Shown one piece after another: positions 33,924 to 42,043 of a stretch of DNA of 52,997 bases (positions are counted from its first letter, which is position 1; each line of letters starts with the position of its first letter). The notes beneath the pieces are model-generated. The model saw only the letters and a program-made list of their open reading frames with translations, was not told where the DNA came from and ran no database searches. Source of the stretch: Azospirillum brasilense (lineage in GTDB: Bacteria; Pseudomonadota; Alphaproteobacteria; Rickettsiales; UBA3002). The DNA is taken from assembly GCA_003241645.1 (NCBI GenBank), contig QFOX01000006.1, positions 1-52,997 of the forward strand, written 5' to 3'. Made by a program: the position numbers and the translations under genes.

Positions 33924-35888
33924 TTATAGTCGATCGGTCAAATCCACCACGGAAATGAGTTCCGCCATATCAATGTAGCCTGCCAGCACCTTACTGATGC
34001 CATCCTGCACCATGGGCACGAATCCGTTCTCGAGCGCATATTCCAGCATGTGGGCGCGGGTCGCCTTGGTGGCGATCAACTCATCCAGCCCGGAATCGAT
34101 GCGCAGGATCTCGTGCACGCCCATGCGGCCTTTGTAGCCCTTGAAGTTGCAGCTCTCGCAGCCCACCGCTTCGTGAATGATGGGCGGCTGGGCTGCGTCC
34201 ACCCGCATCAGGCGGCATTCTTCCTCGGTCGCCGGGCGCGGGCGCTTGCAGCTGTTGCACAGGCGGCGCGCAAGGCGCTGCGCCATGGTGGCAATGAGCG
34301 AGCCTGCCAGCAGGTGGGGCGGCACGCCGATATCGCCCAGACGCGGAATGGTCCCCAGCGCATCGTTGGTGTGCAGGGTGGTGAACACCTGGTGCCCGGT
34401 GAGCGCCGCACGCACCGCCATGATCGCGGTTTCCTCGTCGCGCACCTCCCCCACGAAGATGATGTCCGGATCCTGACGCATCAGCGATTTGATGCCGGAG
34501 TTGAAGTCGATCACGCCCTCGCGCACCTGCGTCTGGCGGATCAGCGGCAGCTGGTACTCCACCGGATCTTCCAGCGTCATGATGTTCACGTCGATGGAGT
34601 TGATGAACGACAGCACCGAATAGAGCGTGGTGGTTTTCCCCGAACCGGTCGGCCCCGTCACCACGATGATGCCTTCGGGGCGCTTCAGGCAGCGCTTCAT
34701 CACATCAAGGTTATGCTCTGAGAAACCAAGGTTTTCGATCGGCACGAGCGATTTGGATTTGTCGAGGATACGCAGCACCACGTTCTCGCCATGCACGGTC
34801 GGCTGGGTCGCCACACGGAAATCCACCTCGCGGCCCAGCGCCACCATGTTGATGCGCCCATCCTGTGCGGCGCGGGTCTCGGCAATGTTCATGCCCGACA
34901 TAATTTTCAGGCGCACCAGCATGGCGGGCCAGTAATCGCGGTGGAAGGAGCGGATCTGCTGCAGCGCGCCGTCGATGCGGTAGCGCAGGCGAAGGAAGGT
35001 TCCCTCCGGCTCGAAGTGAATATCCGACGTGCCCTGCTTGATCGCATCGATCAGCAGCGCATCCACCAGGCGCACGGTGGGGTTCACATACCCCTCCTCA
35101 CGCCCATCGAGCTGCGCTTTGTCGCGGATGCCGGTCTCGATCTCGCGCAGGATCCCGTCGATGGAGAGGTCGTAATTGTAGTAACGCTCGATCAGCTCGT
35201 TCAGCTCGGTGTCGGTCGTGTAGATCGGCACGATCTTCGCGGTCTTATCGAGGTGGCGGCGCACCTGATCGATCGCGAGCACGTTGAATACATCCACCAT
35301 GGCGATCTTGATATTGCCGCCCTCCTGCTGCACGGGCATGACCTTGTTGCGCACCGCCACTTCGCGCGGCACCAGCGCCACCAGCGCGGGGTCGATCATG
35401 GTCGTTTTCGCATCGAAACGCTCGGTCCCCGTGGTTTCGGCCAACACCTCACCCAGCGCCGACTCGGTGATGAAGTTCATGGAAACGAGGATATTGCCCA
35501 GCAGCTTTTTCGATTTGGCCTGCTCGCGCAGCGCAATTTCCAGCTGATCCTTCGAGATCAGGCCCAGCGCGATGAGCTTCTCACCGATGCGCATGGGTTT
35601 CTTTTCCGGCTCAGCGGGGGCTTTGCCCAGCCCGCTCTCGCCGGGGCTTTCATAGACCGGCGCGGGTGCTGCCGCGGGCTCGGCTACAGGCGGAGGTGCG
35701 GGCTGCTCATAGACCACTGGCTGCTCTACCGCAGCGGGCGCCGCGTAGGTTTGAATGGGTGGGGCGGCGGGTGCCGGGGTCGCTACCGTTACCTCGATCG
35801 GCACAGGCGACGGGGCCTGCGGCGCGGCGGGCGCAGGGGCTCTTCCTTGCGAGAGGAAATCACCATCGTCGTGGTTACCGGAGCTCAT
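33924..35888 (-). CDS. pilB: Type IV pilus extension ATPase (PilB/MshE/GspE family)
   Basis: 654 aa. Polymerising hexameric ATPase. A Pro/Ala-rich stretch (residues 15-95) precedes an MshEN/GspE N-terminal domain (RIGEKL...QLEIALREQ, 100-123, with a second similar repeat 129-153). The ATPase core has Walker A TGPTGSGKTT (411-420), Asp box IIFVGEVRDEET and His box TTLHTND. A zinc site is formed by C544, C547, C577 and C580, as in PilB/GspE. The MshEN repeats are known to bind c-di-GMP in MshE. It heads the minus-strand operon. The Shine-Dalgarno-like GGGGAG is unusually far (13 bases) from the ATG. Confidence 0.93.
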   Translation of the reverse strand: MSSGNHDDGDFLSQGRAPAPAAPQAPSPVPIEVTVATPAPAAPPIQTYAAPAAVEQPVVYEQPAPPPVAEPAAAPAPVYESPGESGLGKAPAEPEKKPMRIGEKLIALGLISKDQLEIALREQAKSKKLLGNILVSMNFITESALGEVLAETTGTERFDAKTTMIDPALVALVPREVAVRNKVMPVQQEGGNIKIAMVDVFNVLAIDQVRRHLDKTAKIVPIYTTDTELNELIERYYNYDLSIDGILREIETGIRDKAQLDGREEGYVNPTVRLVDALLIDAIKQGTSDIHFEPEGTFLRLRYRIDGALQQIRSFHRDYWPAMLVRLKIMSGMNIAETRAAQDGRINMVALGREVDFRVATQPTVHGENVVLRILDKSKSLVPIENLGFSEHNLDVMKRCLKRPEGIIVVTGPTGSGKTTTLYSVLSFINSIDVNIMTLEDPVEYQLPLIRQTQVREGVIDFNSGIKSLMRQDPDIIFVGEVRDEETAIMAVRAALTGHQVFTTLHTNDALGTIPRLGDIGVPPHLLAGSLIATMAQRLARRLCNSCKRPRPATEEECRLMRVDAAQPPIIHEAVGCESCNFKGYKGRMGVHEILRIDSGLDELIATKATRAHMLEYALENGFVPMVQDGISKVLAGYIDMAELISVVDLTDRL

Positions 35889-35964
35889 TGGTAGAATTCA
35901 TCTCCCCTGGGCGAACGTCATGTAGTACCGCATGATGTAGTGAATCGCGGTTATTTTTCATCCA

Positions 35965-35993
35965 TATAGCAGTAAACTAATAGTGCACTGCAA
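35965..35993 (-). promoter_or_regulatory. Possible promoter of the pilB operon
   Basis: Minus-strand TTGCAG (35993-35988), a 17-base spacer and GCTATA (35970-35965) within TGCTATATG. The gap from 35889 to 36098 holds no other convincing feature; it separates the divergent pilB and ccmD genes. Confidence 0.35.
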
Positions 35994-36098
35994 GCAAATT
36001 AACACTTCAACAGGCACATGCTGCATAATTGCAATTGCTGTGCGGATGCTGCCACTTTTTTGCTACTCACCGCCCCCACAATGCACTATAGCGCAGCC

Positions 36099-36245
36099 AT
36101 GGAGCATTCGTCCTACATCCTTTTATCGTACCTGCTGACGGCGCTGCTACTGGCCGGCCTTTCGCTGGCGACATGGCTGCACCATCGCCGTGTCAGCAGC
36201 CAGTTGCGCAAACAGCAATCCACGGCCTTCCGCGAGCGGGCATGA
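36099..36245 (+). CDS. ccmD: Heme exporter protein CcmD (small)
   Basis: 48 aa from ATG 36099, with one membrane helix (YILLSYLLTALLLAGLSLATWL) followed by a basic stretch (HHRRVSSQLRKQQ). CcmD is a small single-span protein of cytochrome c maturation that helps release heme-loaded CcmE from CcmABC. The call rests on this pattern and the ATGA overlap with ccmE. An in-frame ATG at 36081 would add six residues; there is no clear ribosome site for either. ccmA, ccmB and ccmC are not adjacent, so they must be elsewhere. Confidence 0.75.
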   Translation: MEHSSYILLSYLLTALLLAGLSLATWLHHRRVSSQLRKQQSTAFRERA

Positions 36246-36688
36246 AGCCGAAGCATAAACGCCTGATACTTGTCGTACTGAGCGTGGCGGTCATGGGTGG
36301 GGCGGCCGCAGCCGTGCTGAGCAGCTTCCGTGACAGCCTCGTGTTCTTCTACACCCCCACCCAGTGGCAGCAAAAACAGCAGGCGGGAACCACCACCAAA
36401 GCCGAGCTGCGCATTGGCGGGCTGGTGAAAGAAGGCAGCGTGACCACCACCGACGACGGCACGATGCGCTTTATCATTACCGACCTGACGCATGAACTGC
36501 CCGTGCGTTACCGCGGCATGGTGCCCGCCCTGTTCCGCGAGGGGCAAGGTGTGGTGGCGCAAGGCAGCATCGGCCCCGACGGCACCCTCACCGCGCGCAC
36601 CATCCTTGCCAAGCACGACGAGAACTACATGCCCCGCGAAGTGGTGGAAGCACTGAAACAATCCGGCCGCTGGCAGCACGTGGAATGA
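36242..36688 (+). CDS. ccmE: Cytochrome c maturation heme chaperone CcmE
   Basis: 148 aa. The membrane-anchored periplasmic heme chaperone that receives heme and delivers it to CcmFH. The N-terminal anchor RLILVVLSVAVMGGAAAAVL is followed by the beta-barrel, and the covalent heme-binding histidine lies in LAKHDENYMP. The start at 36242 (ATG overlapping the ccmD stop) gives a proper Arg/Lys-rich N-terminus; a longer reading to 36173 lies inside ccmD. It overlaps ccmF by ATGA. Confidence 0.95.
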   Translation: MKPKHKRLILVVLSVAVMGGAAAAVLSSFRDSLVFFYTPTQWQQKQQAGTTTKAELRIGGLVKEGSVTTTDDGTMRFIITDLTHELPVRYRGMVPALFREGQGVVAQGSIGPDGTLTARTILAKHDENYMPREVVEALKQSGRWQHVE

Positions 36689-38628
36689 TCGCGGAACTTG
36701 GCCAGTTATGTTTGTGCCTTGCGTTCCTGCTGGCCTGCCTGCAGGCGGCCACGCCCCTGCTGCACCGGCTGTGGCGGCCGCATAACCTGCTGCCGCTGGT
36801 GCGCCCCATGGCCACCAGCTATGCCATGCTGCTCAGCGGCGCGTTCGCCGCCCTCATCTACAGCTACGCCATCTCGGATTTCAGCGTCATGAACGTGCTG
36901 CTGAACTCGCACAGCGCCAAACCGCTGCTGTACAAGATCGTGGCGAGCTGGGGCAACCACGAGGGCTCCATGATCCTCTGGGCGTGGATATTAGGGGCCT
37001 ATGGTTTTGTCATGGCCTTCGTGCGCACCAGCGAGCGCAAGCTCACCCAGCTGGCGCTTGCGGTCATGGGCGCAGTGAATGCCGGGCTGCTCAGCTTCAT
37101 CCTGCTCACTTCGAATCCATTCCTGCGGGTCTGGCCCACGCCCGCCGAAGGGCAGGACCTGAACCCGCTGCTGCAGGACATTGGCTTGGCCTTCCACCCG
37201 CCCACGCTCTATGTGGGCTATGTGGGCTTTGCCGCGGTGTTCTGCTATGCGGTGGCGGGCTTGCTTATGCGCCGCATCGACCGCGCATGGGCGCTGGCGG
37301 TGCACCCGTTCATTATGGTGCCGTGGAGCGCGCTCACCCTCGGCATCGGCGCGGGCAGCTGGTGGGCCTACCGCGAATTGGGCTGGGGCGGCTGGTGGTT
37401 CTGGGACCCGGTCGAGAACGTATCGCTGCTGCCATGGCTGGTGGGCACCGCGCTGCTGCATGCCAACATGGTGCTGGCCCGCCGCGGGCAACTGGCGCAA
37501 TGGGTAGTGCTGCTGGCCATCCTCGGCTTCGGCATGGCGCTGATCGGCACGTTCATCGTGCGTTCGGGGCTTATCACTTCGGTGCATGCGTTCGCCAGCG
37601 ATCCGGCGCGCGGCGTGTTCATCCTCGCCTACATTGCCATTACCACCGGCGGGGCGCTGGCGCTGTATGCGCTGCGCCCGCTACACACCAATGCCGCCCC
37701 CCCGGCCTTCGCATCGCGCACCGGGCTCATCCTGCTGGGCAACGTGCTGCTGGTCGCCTCGGCCGCCACGGTGCTTCTGGCCATTCTCTATCCGGTGTTC
37801 AGCCAGTTACTTGGGGCACCGGAAGTGGCCGTGGGCGCGCCCTATTTCAACCGCACCTTCCTGCCGCTGGCGGCACCCATGCTGCTGCTTGCCGCCCTCG
37901 CCCCGCTGCTGCCGTGGGACCGCTTCACGCCCGCGCAGCTGTGGCAGCGCCTGCGCCTGCTGGCACCGTCATTGCTGGTGGCGGTGCTGCTGGTGGGTAC
38001 GCTGGTGGATCACGAACAGATACTGGCATTGGGCGGCACCGCGCTTTGTCTGTGGCTGCTATGGGGCAGCACAGTGGCCGTGCGGCGTGCCGCACGGGCA
38101 CGCGCGTTGCTGGGCAGCTGGGCCGCACGGCGGCAGCTGGCAGGCATTCTGGCGCATGTGGCGGTGGCCATTTTCGCCGCGGGCGTCACCAGCACCACCT
38201 TGTTCAAACAGACCTACGACGCACCGCTCGAAGAAGGCCGCGACCTGCAATTCGGTGCCTACACCCTGCACCTGAAGCAAGCCACGCGCACGCAAGAACA
38301 TAACTACACCGTGCGCCGCGCGACCTTCGCCATCCGCAAGAACGGCGTGAGCGTGACCGAACTTTCGCCGGAGCTGCGCTACTACCCCGTGCGCGACATG
38401 CAGACCACCGAGGCCGCGCTCTATTCCACCCCCCTGCGCGACATCTACCTCGCCATCGGTGACATTCCCACGCCCAAAGGCAGCAACGCCCCGCGCCTTG
38501 GCGTGCGTATGTACGTGATGCCCGGGCAGCAATGGCTGTGGTTCGCCTTCATCCTTGCCGCGGCCAGCGGCATGGTGGTGGCGCTGAGCGCGTTCTTCAC
38601 CCGCCACCCGCATGGAGCGCGCGCATGA
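36685..38628 (+). CDS. ccmF: Cytochrome c heme lyase subunit CcmF
   Basis: 647 aa, a large multi-span membrane protein of the heme ligation complex. The WWD signature ELGWGGWWFWDPVENVSLLPWL is present, as are the flanking conserved segments ASWGNHEGSMILWAWIL and FHPPTLYVGYVGF. It is translationally coupled to ccmE before and ccmG after (ATGA overlaps). Length and topology match the family. Confidence 0.97.
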   Translation: MIAELGQLCLCLAFLLACLQAATPLLHRLWRPHNLLPLVRPMATSYAMLLSGAFAALIYSYAISDFSVMNVLLNSHSAKPLLYKIVASWGNHEGSMILWAWILGAYGFVMAFVRTSERKLTQLALAVMGAVNAGLLSFILLTSNPFLRVWPTPAEGQDLNPLLQDIGLAFHPPTLYVGYVGFAAVFCYAVAGLLMRRIDRAWALAVHPFIMVPWSALTLGIGAGSWWAYRELGWGGWWFWDPVENVSLLPWLVGTALLHANMVLARRGQLAQWVVLLAILGFGMALIGTFIVRSGLITSVHAFASDPARGVFILAYIAITTGGALALYALRPLHTNAAPPAFASRTGLILLGNVLLVASAATVLLAILYPVFSQLLGAPEVAVGAPYFNRTFLPLAAPMLLLAALAPLLPWDRFTPAQLWQRLRLLAPSLLVAVLLVGTLVDHEQILALGGTALCLWLLWGSTVAVRRAARARALLGSWAARRQLAGILAHVAVAIFAAGVTSTTLFKQTYDAPLEEGRDLQFGAYTLHLKQATRTQEHNYTVRRATFAIRKNGVSVTELSPELRYYPVRDMQTTEAALYSTPLRDIYLAIGDIPTPKGSNAPRLGVRMYVMPGQQWLWFAFILAAASGMVVALSAFFTRHPHGARA

Positions 38629-39173
38629 AAACCCAATCCCTGCCCTTCGTCGCATTTCTCTGCCTTGCACTGGGCATGTGGGCAGCCATGGAATACCGCC
38701 CGGCCCCCGCCGCGCCGCAGGCCGCCACGCCCCTGCCCCCGCTTCCACTGCGCGCGCTGGAAGGCGACCGCGTGGACGAGGCATGGGCACCGAAAGCGGG
38801 CCGCGTCAGCATCGTGAACTTCTTCGCCTCGTGGTGTACGCCTTGCCTTGCCGAGCACCCGAACCTGAAAACGCTCAGCCGCATGAAGGGCGTAGACCTT
38901 CACGGTATTGCATGGAACGATAAACCCGAGAACCTGCGCGCTTACCTGAAGAAGAACGGCAACCCCTATGACAGCGTGTGGCGCGACAGCTCGGGCAAAG
39001 CGGCCATCGCCGTGGGGCTGCGCGGCGTGCCGGAAACCTACGTGATCGGCCGCGACGGCAAGATCCGCCTGCATATCCGTGGCGCGCTGAATGACGCCGC
39101 GACGCGCAAGCTTACCACGCTACTCGAACAATTGCGCACCGAGGAGGTCGCTGCCGATGCGCCGCTTCCCTAA
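38625..39173 (+). CDS. ccmG: Thiol:disulfide interchange protein CcmG/DsbE
   Basis: 182 aa. A membrane-anchored thioredoxin that reduces apocytochrome or CcmH cysteines before heme attachment. N-terminal anchor SLPFVAFLCLALGMWAAM; active site FFASWCTPCLAEHP (CxxC) and the cis-Pro region GVPETYVIGRDG. The start at 38625 overlaps the ccmF stop by ATGA, which fixes it over an earlier in-frame ATG at 38532. The last 17 bases overlap ccmH. Confidence 0.95.
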   Translation: MKTQSLPFVAFLCLALGMWAAMEYRPAPAAPQAATPLPPLPLRALEGDRVDEAWAPKAGRVSIVNFFASWCTPCLAEHPNLKTLSRMKGVDLHGIAWNDKPENLRAYLKKNGNPYDSVWRDSSGKAAIAVGLRGVPETYVIGRDGKIRLHIRGALNDAATRKLTTLLEQLRTEEVAADAPLP

Positions 39174-39561
39174 CCTTCTCTGCGGCGCGTTGCTGCTGAT
39201 AAGCCATGCGGCCACGGCACTCATGCTTGAGCCACCCATGGCGGATGCGCAGCAGGAAGCGCAGGCCCAACAACTGTTCCATGCCATGCGCTGCGTGGTG
39301 TGCGAAGGCCAGTCGCTCGCCGATTCCGACGCCACCTTCGCCGTACAGATGCGCGCCGAGATCCGCGAGCAGCTGGCCCGCGGCGACAGCCCCGCCGCCA
39401 TTACCGACTATTTCACCGCACGCTATGGCGATGCGATCCTCATGCAGCCGCCGCTGAAACCCAATACCTACCTGCTATGGGTCATGCCGTTCCTGTTCGT
39501 GCTGGGCGGCATCGCCTGGGTCTATCGCAACACCCGCCACACCCCACCTACGGAGCTGTAA
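39157..39561 (+). CDS. ccmH: Cytochrome c-type biogenesis protein CcmH
   Basis: 134 aa. The thiol-reductase subunit of the heme lyase. A signal-like N-terminus (NLLCGALLLISHAATALM) is followed by the active-site motif in RCVVCEGQSLADSDA (CxxC), then DYFTARYGDAILMQPPLK, and a C-terminal membrane helix (YLLWVMPFLFVLGGIAWVY). GAGGAGG lies about 9 bases before the ATG at 39157. It overlaps ccmG by 17 bases and precedes a short CcmI-like gene by 2 bases. Confidence 0.94.
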   Translation: MRRFPNLLCGALLLISHAATALMLEPPMADAQQEAQAQQLFHAMRCVVCEGQSLADSDATFAVQMRAEIREQLARGDSPAAITDYFTARYGDAILMQPPLKPNTYLLWVMPFLFVLGGIAWVYRNTRHTPPTEL

Positions 39562-39563
39562 CC

Positions 39564-39755
39564 ATGTTGGAATTCATTCTTTTCGGCCTGTTCATCACCC
39601 TTGGGGTGGCCAGCCTTGTGATCTGGCCCATCCTGCTGCACCCCACGCTGCCGCCGCGCAAGAAAATCATCGCCAGCGTGCTGGCCTTTGCCGTTCTGGT
39701 GCCGCTGGGGCTATTGCTCTATGCATGGCTGGGCGTGCCAGCCTTGGCGAACTAG
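39564..39755 (+). CDS. Short CcmI-like membrane protein
   Basis: 63 aa, beginning MLEFILFGLFITLGVASLV. Two membrane helices (residues 3-24 and 36-58) are joined by a ten-residue basic loop (LHPTLPPRKK). Its position right after ccmH matches ccmI, whose N-terminus also has two helices. CcmI, however, has a long cytoplasmic loop and a large periplasmic TPR domain, both absent here. It may be a reduced CcmI or an unrelated small protein. The following 170 bp to 39925 hold a short GCGCAC/GTGCGC palindrome but no gene. Confidence 0.6.
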   Translation: MLEFILFGLFITLGVASLVIWPILLHPTLPPRKKIIASVLAFAVLVPLGLLLYAWLGVPALAN

Positions 39756-39925
39756 CATTTTTTACTGGCGGCGCACGGTGTGCGCGCTATACTCCGCCTC
39801 GCTTTTTGTATATACTTTCGTTGTTTCGTTCGGGCCGCGCCGCATCATAAGAGCACCCGCCCCTGTTTCTCCCCGTGCAGGCATTGCCGCACCACTCGCA
39901 GAACTAGAATGGAATGGAGTACCGT

Positions 39926-40636
39926 ATGGAAACGTCACGCGTTTTATTGATCGTCACCTCGTCGGACCGCATGGGCACTGCGCTTGAGCCCACCGGCTTC
40001 TGGCTCGAGGAAGTCGCCGCCCCGTATTATGCCTTCACCGACGCGCGCTGCGACGTCACCATCGCGTCGCCGCAAGGCGGTGACGCGCCCATGGATGCGC
40101 GCAGCAACGCCGAAGAAAACCAGACCGCCTCCACCCGCCGCTTCGCGTGCGACGTGAAGGCCCAGCACAAACTGGCCCACACCATGAAACTCGCCAGCAT
40201 CAATGCCGATGCGTACGACGCGGTATTCTTCGCGGGCGGGCACGGCACCATGGATGATTTCGTGCAGGACGCAAGCGTGGCCCGCGTTGCCGCACAGGCG
40301 CTGGAAGCGGGCAAGCCCACGGCGCTGGTCTGCCACGGCCCGGCCGCGCTGGTGAATGCCACCGCCACCAATGGTGCACCGCTGGTCGCGGGCCGCACCC
40401 TCACCTGCTTCACCGATGAGGAAGAAGCGCTCGTGGGCCTTGCGGCGCAGGTGCCCTTCCTGCTGGCCAGCCGGCTTGGTGAGCTGGGCGCCCAGCTGCG
40501 TAGCGGCCCGGCCTTCCAGCCGCATGTGGTGACGGATGCGAACCTCATCACCGGCCAGAACCCGGCCTCCTCCATTGCGGTGGCGGAAGCAGTGATCCAC
40601 CAGTTGCGCAGCCGGGCCATGCAGCGCGCGGCGTAA
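39926..40636 (+). CDS. DJ-1/PfpI family protein (Hsp31/glyoxalase III-like)
   Basis: 236 aa. The DJ-1/ThiJ/PfpI fold includes chaperones, deglycases and glyoxalases. The nucleophile elbow ALVCHGPAAL (Cys) and the upstream VFFAGGHGTMDDF loop are conserved, as is the N-terminal EPTGFWLEEVAAPYYAF typical of the Hsp31-like group. The start at 39926 (METSRVLLIV) was preferred because GGAG lies 6 bases upstream; the ATG at 39914 lies 12 bases earlier. The protein is cytoplasmic. Precise activity is unresolved. Confidence 0.9.
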   Translation: METSRVLLIVTSSDRMGTALEPTGFWLEEVAAPYYAFTDARCDVTIASPQGGDAPMDARSNAEENQTASTRRFACDVKAQHKLAHTMKLASINADAYDAVFFAGGHGTMDDFVQDASVARVAAQALEAGKPTALVCHGPAALVNATATNGAPLVAGRTLTCFTDEEEALVGLAAQVPFLLASRLGELGAQLRSGPAFQPHVVTDANLITGQNPASSIAVAEAVIHQLRSRAMQRAA

Positions 40637-40705
40637 GCCCGGCACTGCGCCAACATTACGCGGAATCTAATAGACAAGGCCTGGCTTCTGTGGCTCAAGC
40701 GATGG

Positions 40706-41977
40706 ATGCGCACGCCCTTACTCACCAGCCGCCGCTTCGCCCCCATGTTCGGGGCCATGGGCTTCGCCGCGTTCAACGATAACTTCTACAAGAACGCGCT
40801 GATCATTCTCATCACCTACCGGCTGGCGGCCGACAATGCCGAACATGCGGCCACGCTCATCAGCATCGCTTCGGCAGCGTTCATCGTGCCGTTCTTCCTG
40901 TTCTCGGGGTTGGCCGGCAACCTTGCCGATAAATTCTCGAAATCCATGCTGGTGCGCATCCTGAAGGTGATCGAGCTTGGCCTTTACGCGCTGGCGGCCA
41001 GCGCACTGTTCTCCGGCCATGTGGAATTCATGCTGTTCGCGCTGTTCCTGCTGGGCACGCTCTCGTCGTTCTTCGGGCCACTGAAATACGCGATCCTGCC
41101 CGAGCTGATGGAGCGCGAGGAGATCATCACCGCCACCAGCTTTGTTGAAGGCGGCACGTATGTATCCATCCTGCTGGGCACGCTGCTGGGAGCCCTGCTC
41201 ATCCTCAAGCCCAGCGGCCACTGGATCGTCACCGCCATTCTCGTTACCGTCGGCGTGCTGGGCGTGATCTCGGCCTTCCGTGTGCCGCACACCAGCCCCG
41301 CGCAACCCGCGCTGCGCTTGCGTTACAACATCATCGCCAGCATTTGGGACATGCTGAAGGTCGCCGCCAAGAACAGCACCATTCTTGCTGCCATCTTCGG
41401 CATTTCGTGGTTCTGGTCCATCGGCGCCACGTACCTCACGCAACTGCCCGTCTTCACCAAAGAGATCGTGGGCGCGAACGAGCGCGTGGTCAGCCTGTAT
41501 ATGGGGATTTTCACCGTGGGCATCGCCATGGGCTCGCTCATTTGCCCGCGGATACTCAAAAAAATTCGCGGCAGCGTGCTCTCGCCGCTGGCGCTGCTGG
41601 GCGTGATGCTGACGGGGCTGGACCTGTGCATCGCGGGTTACAGCATGCCCAAACCCGGCGACACCATGATTGGCCTGTCCAATTACTTCGACAGCTTCGC
41701 GCATGTGCGCGTGCTGGTGGACCTGACGCTCATGTCTTTCTGTGGCGGCATGTTCATCGTGCCGCTCTACGCCCTGCTGCAGACCGACGCGCACGAGGCC
41801 GAACGCGCCCGCACCATCGCCAGCAACAACGTGGTCAATGCCATGTTCATTGCGGTGGCCTCCGTCATGGCGGCGGTGTTCTACCGGCTTGGCCTGAACG
41901 TGCTGGAAGTGTTGCTGGTCTTCGCGCTGCTGAACCTGCCGGTCATTGCCCTGCTCTGGCGCAAACGCCACGGCTGA
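40706..41977 (+). CDS. MFS transporter, LplT (lysophospholipid transporter)-like
   Basis: 423 aa, about twelve membrane helices. The N-terminal segment FGAMGFAAFNDNFYKNALIIL and FFGPLKYAILPELMEREEI resemble LplT, which flips lysophospholipids for re-acylation by Aas; no Aas gene is adjacent. The MFS loop GNLADKFSKSMLVR follows helix 2. The ATG at 40706 is not preceded by a strong ribosome site. It is an independent unit, 69 bp after the DJ-1 gene. Substrate assignment is by similarity to that subfamily only. Confidence 0.82.
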   Translation: MRTPLLTSRRFAPMFGAMGFAAFNDNFYKNALIILITYRLAADNAEHAATLISIASAAFIVPFFLFSGLAGNLADKFSKSMLVRILKVIELGLYALAASALFSGHVEFMLFALFLLGTLSSFFGPLKYAILPELMEREEIITATSFVEGGTYVSILLGTLLGALLILKPSGHWIVTAILVTVGVLGVISAFRVPHTSPAQPALRLRYNIIASIWDMLKVAAKNSTILAAIFGISWFWSIGATYLTQLPVFTKEIVGANERVVSLYMGIFTVGIAMGSLICPRILKKIRGSVLSPLALLGVMLTGLDLCIAGYSMPKPGDTMIGLSNYFDSFAHVRVLVDLTLMSFCGGMFIVPLYALLQTDAHEAERARTIASNNVVNAMFIAVASVMAAVFYRLGLNVLEVLLVFALLNLPVIALLWRKRHG

Positions 41978-42043
41978 TTCTGCGCTTGTAAGTGCCCCGC
42001 CCTCTGCTACATAACTGCAAAAAGAAGCATATAACGGGGTCCC

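Noticed and set aside
36018..36098. Upstream extension of ccmD (MLHNCNCCADAATF)
   Set aside because: The Cys-rich leader has no counterpart in CcmD and lacks a ribosome site; the shorter start is more plausible.
39771..39785. GCGCAC-GGT-GTGCGC after the ccm operon as a terminator
   Set aside because: The stem is short and no T-run follows directly; the T-run (CTTTTTG) is 15 bases away.
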